Source: Clostridia bacterium | Lineage (GTDB): Bacteria; Bacillota; Clostridia; Lachnospirales; CAG-274 | Reading direction: 5' to 3' | Length of the DNA: 7,453 nucleotides | NCBI GenBank assembly: GCA_030536675.1 | Contig: JAUNPM010000073.1 | Location: 1 to 7,453 of the forward strand | Shown here: piece by piece, positions 6,493-7,453 of the stretch | Layout of the letters: each line of letters begins with the position of its first letter | How positions within the stretch are numbered: position 1 is the stretch's first letter | The notes under the pieces: model-generated | The model's input: only the letters and a program-made list of their open reading frames with translations | Databases searched by the model: none | What the model was told of the DNA's origin: nothing | Program-made: the position numbers and the translations under genes

Positions 6493-6855
6493 ATGTCCGA
6501 CTTAGGTAAAATGTTAAGTGATGAATACAATGTTATTAAAAACAGAAAAGAAAATATGCAGGAAGGCTCTTATACCTGCTATCTTTTTAACAAGGGCATT
6601 GATAAAATTTTGAAAAAAATCGGCGAGGAAGCAGCCGAAACAATTATTGCGGCAAAAAACAACAATAAAAGCGAAATAATAGGCGAAATATGCGATGTAC
6701 TTTTCCATACGGAAGTTATGATGGTTGAAAAAAATATTACTTGGGAGGATATTGCCGCAGAGCTTACGGCAAGAAGAGCCAAAGAAAATATGAACATAGA
6801 AAAGGAAGCTAAACGAAAAGCCGAGAACAGAACCGATGAATGTAATATAAATTAA
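6493..6855 (+). CDS. hisE: Phosphoribosyl-ATP pyrophosphatase (HisE, monofunctional)
   Basis: HisE removes pyrophosphate from phosphoribosyl-ATP, the second pathway step, giving the substrate of HisI. It belongs to the all-helical MazG-like superfamily. From the ATG at 6493 it has 120 residues. The core includes KKIGEEAAETIIAAKN (41-56) and EICDVLFHTEVMM (65-77), giving paired metal-binding motifs Glu46xxGlu49 and Glu65xxAsp68. After about residue 100 comes a charged, lysine- and glutamate-rich tail that is not part of the catalytic core. The gene is next to hisI but in another frame and separated by one base, so this is not a broken HisIE fusion: hisI has its own stop and hisE its own ribosome site. 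It is the last recognisable his gene here. Confidence 0.96.
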   Translation: MSDLGKMLSDEYNVIKNRKENMQEGSYTCYLFNKGIDKILKKIGEEAAETIIAAKNNNKSEIIGEICDVLFHTEVMMVEKNITWEDIAAELTARRAKENMNIEKEAKRKAENRTDECNIN

Positions 6856-6856
6856 T

Positions 6857-6878
6857 AAAACTGTTTTTAACAGGTTTT
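6857..6878 (+). terminator. Weak candidate terminator after hisE
   Basis: CTGTT (6861-6865) pairs with AACAG (6869-6873) across a TTT loop. AAAA (6857-6860) can pair with TTTT (6875-6878) past a bulged G. The stem is short and no free T-run follows, so termination would be inefficient and read-through into the SASP gene is possible. Confidence 0.35.
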
Positions 6879-6890
6879 GAAAAAATTGGC

Positions 6891-6920
6891 TGACTAATTA
6901 CTTTAATTTCAGACAAAATA
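6891..6920 (+). promoter_or_regulatory. Candidate sigma-G-like promoter of the SASP gene
   Basis: TGACTA (6891-6896), 17 bases, then CAAAATA (6914-6920) resembles the B. subtilis forespore sigma-G pattern (about TGAATA, 17-18 bases, CATACTA), matching 5 of 6 and 5 of 7 positions. The implied start near 6926-6928 leaves a leader of about 35 bases with the ribosome site in place. SASP genes are known sigma-G targets, so the position is sensible, but such matches arise easily in AT-rich DNA. Confidence 0.4.
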
Positions 6921-6948
6921 ATAGTGTACCAACAAAATATTTATTTAT

Positions 6949-6955
6949 AGGAGGT
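6949..6955 (+). promoter_or_regulatory. Strong ribosome binding site of the SASP gene
   Basis: AGGAGGT, a near-perfect anti-16S match, lies 7 bases before the ATG at 6963. It is consistent with the very high expression known for SASP genes in the forespore. Confidence 0.85.
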
Positions 6956-6962
6956 AACTAAA

Positions 6963-7181
6963 ATGTCTGGTAGTAACAGTGGTAGTAACAGAGTAAATGT
7001 TCCTGAGGCTAGAGAGGCAATGGATAAATTTAAGTATGAAGTTGCATCTGAAATCGGTGTGCCTTTAAAGAAGGGTTATAACGGTGACTTAACATCTGCT
7101 CAGAACGGTTATGTTGGTGGATATATGGTTAAAAAGATGATCGAAGAGCAGGAAAAGAAAATGGCAAATCAGGAATCTTAA
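6963..7181 (+). CDS. Alpha/beta-type small acid-soluble spore protein (SASP)
   Basis: This 72-residue protein belongs to the family that coats and protects DNA in the dormant spore and is degraded at germination to supply amino acids. The family core is clear: KYEVASEIGVPL (24-35), then GYNGDLTSAQNGYVGGYMV (38-56) and KKMIE (57-61). KYEVASE fits the germination protease (GPR) site, with predicted cleavage between Glu26 and Val27. The N-terminus carries a duplicated Gly-Ser-Asn unit, and the C-terminus is a short charged, glutamine-containing tail. Glycine codons are nearly all GGT, unlike the GGC/GGA-rich his genes, which suggests selection for high expression. It is separated from hisE by 107 bases with its own candidate sigma-G-like promoter, so it is probably an independent sporulation gene. 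Which paralogue it is cannot be told from the sequence. Confidence 0.96.
   Translation: MSGSNSGSNRVNVPEAREAMDKFKYEVASEIGVPLKKGYNGDLTSAQNGYVGGYMVKKMIEEQEKKMANQES
6969..6992 (+). repeat. 12-base tandem duplication at the SASP N-terminus
   Basis: GGTAGTAACAGT (6969-6980) is followed directly by GGTAGTAACAGA (6981-6992), with 11 of 12 bases identical. It encodes Gly-Ser-Asn-Ser then Gly-Ser-Asn-Arg in the disordered N-terminus, upstream of the conserved core, so it is a tolerated in-frame length change. Confidence 0.8.
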
Positions 7182-7190
7182 TTCCTTTAA

Positions 7191-7222
7191 ATTATCATAT
7201 TGACAAAATTAAGTATGATAAT
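7191..7222 (+). terminator. Inverted repeat just after the SASP gene (possible weak terminator)
   Basis: ATTATCATA (7191-7199) and TATGATAAT (7214-7222) form a perfect 9-bp stem with a 14-base loop, starting 9 bases after the SASP stop. It contains only two G:C-type positions in total (one C, one G) and is followed by AATATCTTTATA rather than a clean T-run. It may stabilise the 3' end or terminate inefficiently. Confidence 0.35.
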
Positions 7223-7227
7223 AATAT
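7200..7227 (+). promoter_or_regulatory. Candidate vegetative promoter inside the gap
   Basis: A perfect TTGACA (7200-7205) is followed after 16 bases by TAATAT (7222-7227), which matches TATAAT at only 4 of 6 positions. The -35 box lies in the loop of the 7191-7222 inverted repeat. If real, transcription would start near 7234 with no obvious gene before the terminator at 7326-7363. Confidence 0.25.
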
Positions 7228-7233
7228 CTTTAT

Positions 7234-7363
7234 AAATTGTTAAACTTAATATTCAAAATTATTTAACATGGGATTTAAGTACAATATATAAGGATCTTCA
7301 TTTTACAGTAAATAATTACTGTATTAAGAGTTGGTATATTTTAAATATGCCGACTCTTTTTTA
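7234..7363 (+). ncRNA. Possible small structured RNA, or long SASP 3' region
   Basis: This stretch has no convincing open reading frame but holds three inverted repeats. They are TGTTAAA/TTTAACA (7238-7244 and 7262-7268), TACAGTAA/TTACTGTA with a 4-base loop (7304-7311 and 7316-7323), and the strong terminator stem (7326-7358). A possible promoter lies just upstream. No known RNA family was recognised. The same structures would equally fit the 3' untranslated region of the SASP transcript, so the call is tentative. Confidence 0.2.
7326..7363 (+). terminator. Strong intrinsic terminator
   Basis: AAGAGTTGGTATA (7326-7338) pairs over 13 positions, including two G:T wobbles, with TATGCCGACTCTT (7346-7358) around a TTTTAAA loop. 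The stem runs straight into a T-run ending at 7362, followed by ATTTAA. This is the clearest Rho-independent terminator in the window. It acts on + strand transcripts: the SASP message, any read-through from the his operon, or a small RNA from the gap. Confidence 0.85.
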
Positions 7364-7404
7364 TTTAATATGTTTATAAACTAACAAAAAAGGCAAACAT
7401 AAAT

Positions 7405-7413
7405 CATATACTA
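7405..7413 (+). promoter_or_regulatory. Candidate -10 region before the gene at 7442
   Basis: CATATACTA contains TATACT (7407-7412), one mismatch from the vegetative TATAAT, and also fits the sigma-K -10 pattern CATANNNTA. No good -35 element for either is seen at the right distance. It lies about 30 bases before the ATG, after the strong terminator, where a promoter is expected. Confidence 0.25.
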
Positions 7414-7441
7414 AAATATAAAGGAAAGGTACGTGATTTAA

Positions 7442-7453
7442 ATGTTGGATTTT
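7442..7453 (+). CDS. Start of an unidentified gene running off the window
   Basis: Only four codons are visible (Met-Leu-Asp-Phe). AAGGAAAGGT (7421-7430) is a plausible ribosome site 11 bases upstream, and the location after a terminator and a candidate -10 box fits a gene start. The nearer GTG at 7434 is excluded because it meets a TAA two codons later. Nothing can be said about the product. Confidence 0.4.

Noticed and set aside
6579..6797. Hydrophobic open frame on the - strand opposite hisE, resembling a small membrane protein
   Set aside because: Reverse complements of lysine- and glutamate-rich coding sequence commonly read as Phe/Leu/Ser-rich; hisE is certain on the + strand.
7268..7291. 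Short ATG-started frame (7 codons) in the gap after the SASP gene
   Set aside because: It is very short, has no ribosome binding site, and shows no sign of selection.
7223..7325. Possible riboswitch or T-box leader upstream of the gene at 7442
   Set aside because: No T-box motif, specifier structure or known riboswitch core was recognised, and the terminator is followed by a separate candidate -10 region.

Overview
The window is an AT-rich, almost wholly coding stretch in which every recognised gene is on the + strand. It suggests a spore-forming, low-GC, clostridia-like Firmicute. The grounds are a HisZ plus short-form HisG pair (typical of Firmicutes and some other lineages), purine-rich AGGAGG-type ribosome binding sites, TTTTTT-tailed intrinsic termination, and an alpha/beta-type small acid-soluble spore protein, a family specific to endospore formers. 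The sequence alone does not support a genus call.

Bases 1-6855 hold a compact histidine biosynthesis operon in the order hisZ (5'-truncated by the window edge), hisG, hisD, hisB, hisH, hisA, a YitT-family membrane protein gene, hisF, hisI, hisE. Most junctions are 1-base overlaps or gaps of 15 bases or less. The exception is the 61-base gap before hisF. HisZ and HisG together start the pathway (ATP + PRPP to phosphoribosyl-ATP). HisE and HisI hydrolyse and open the product, HisA isomerises it, and HisH and HisF convert it to imidazole-glycerol phosphate. HisB dehydrates that, and HisD makes the last two oxidations to histidine. The aminotransferase (hisC) and histidinol-phosphate phosphatase are not in the window, nor are the operon promoter and leader. 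The one gene with no known place in the pathway is the YitT-family gene between hisA and hisF.

Bases 6856-6962 carry a weak hairpin after hisE and a candidate sigma-G-like promoter. A strong ribosome binding site then precedes a 72-residue alpha/beta-type SASP gene (6963-7181).

Bases 7182-7441 contain no convincing gene. They hold several inverted repeats, a perfect TTGACA box, and a strong intrinsic terminator (7326-7363), which together could be a long SASP 3' region or a small RNA. A ribosome binding site and ATG at 7442 probably begin another gene that runs off the window.

No mobile element, CRISPR array, tRNA or rRNA was seen. The core is an ordinary his operon. The parts worth a second look are the embedded YitT-family gene and the structured, gene-free stretch after the SASP gene.
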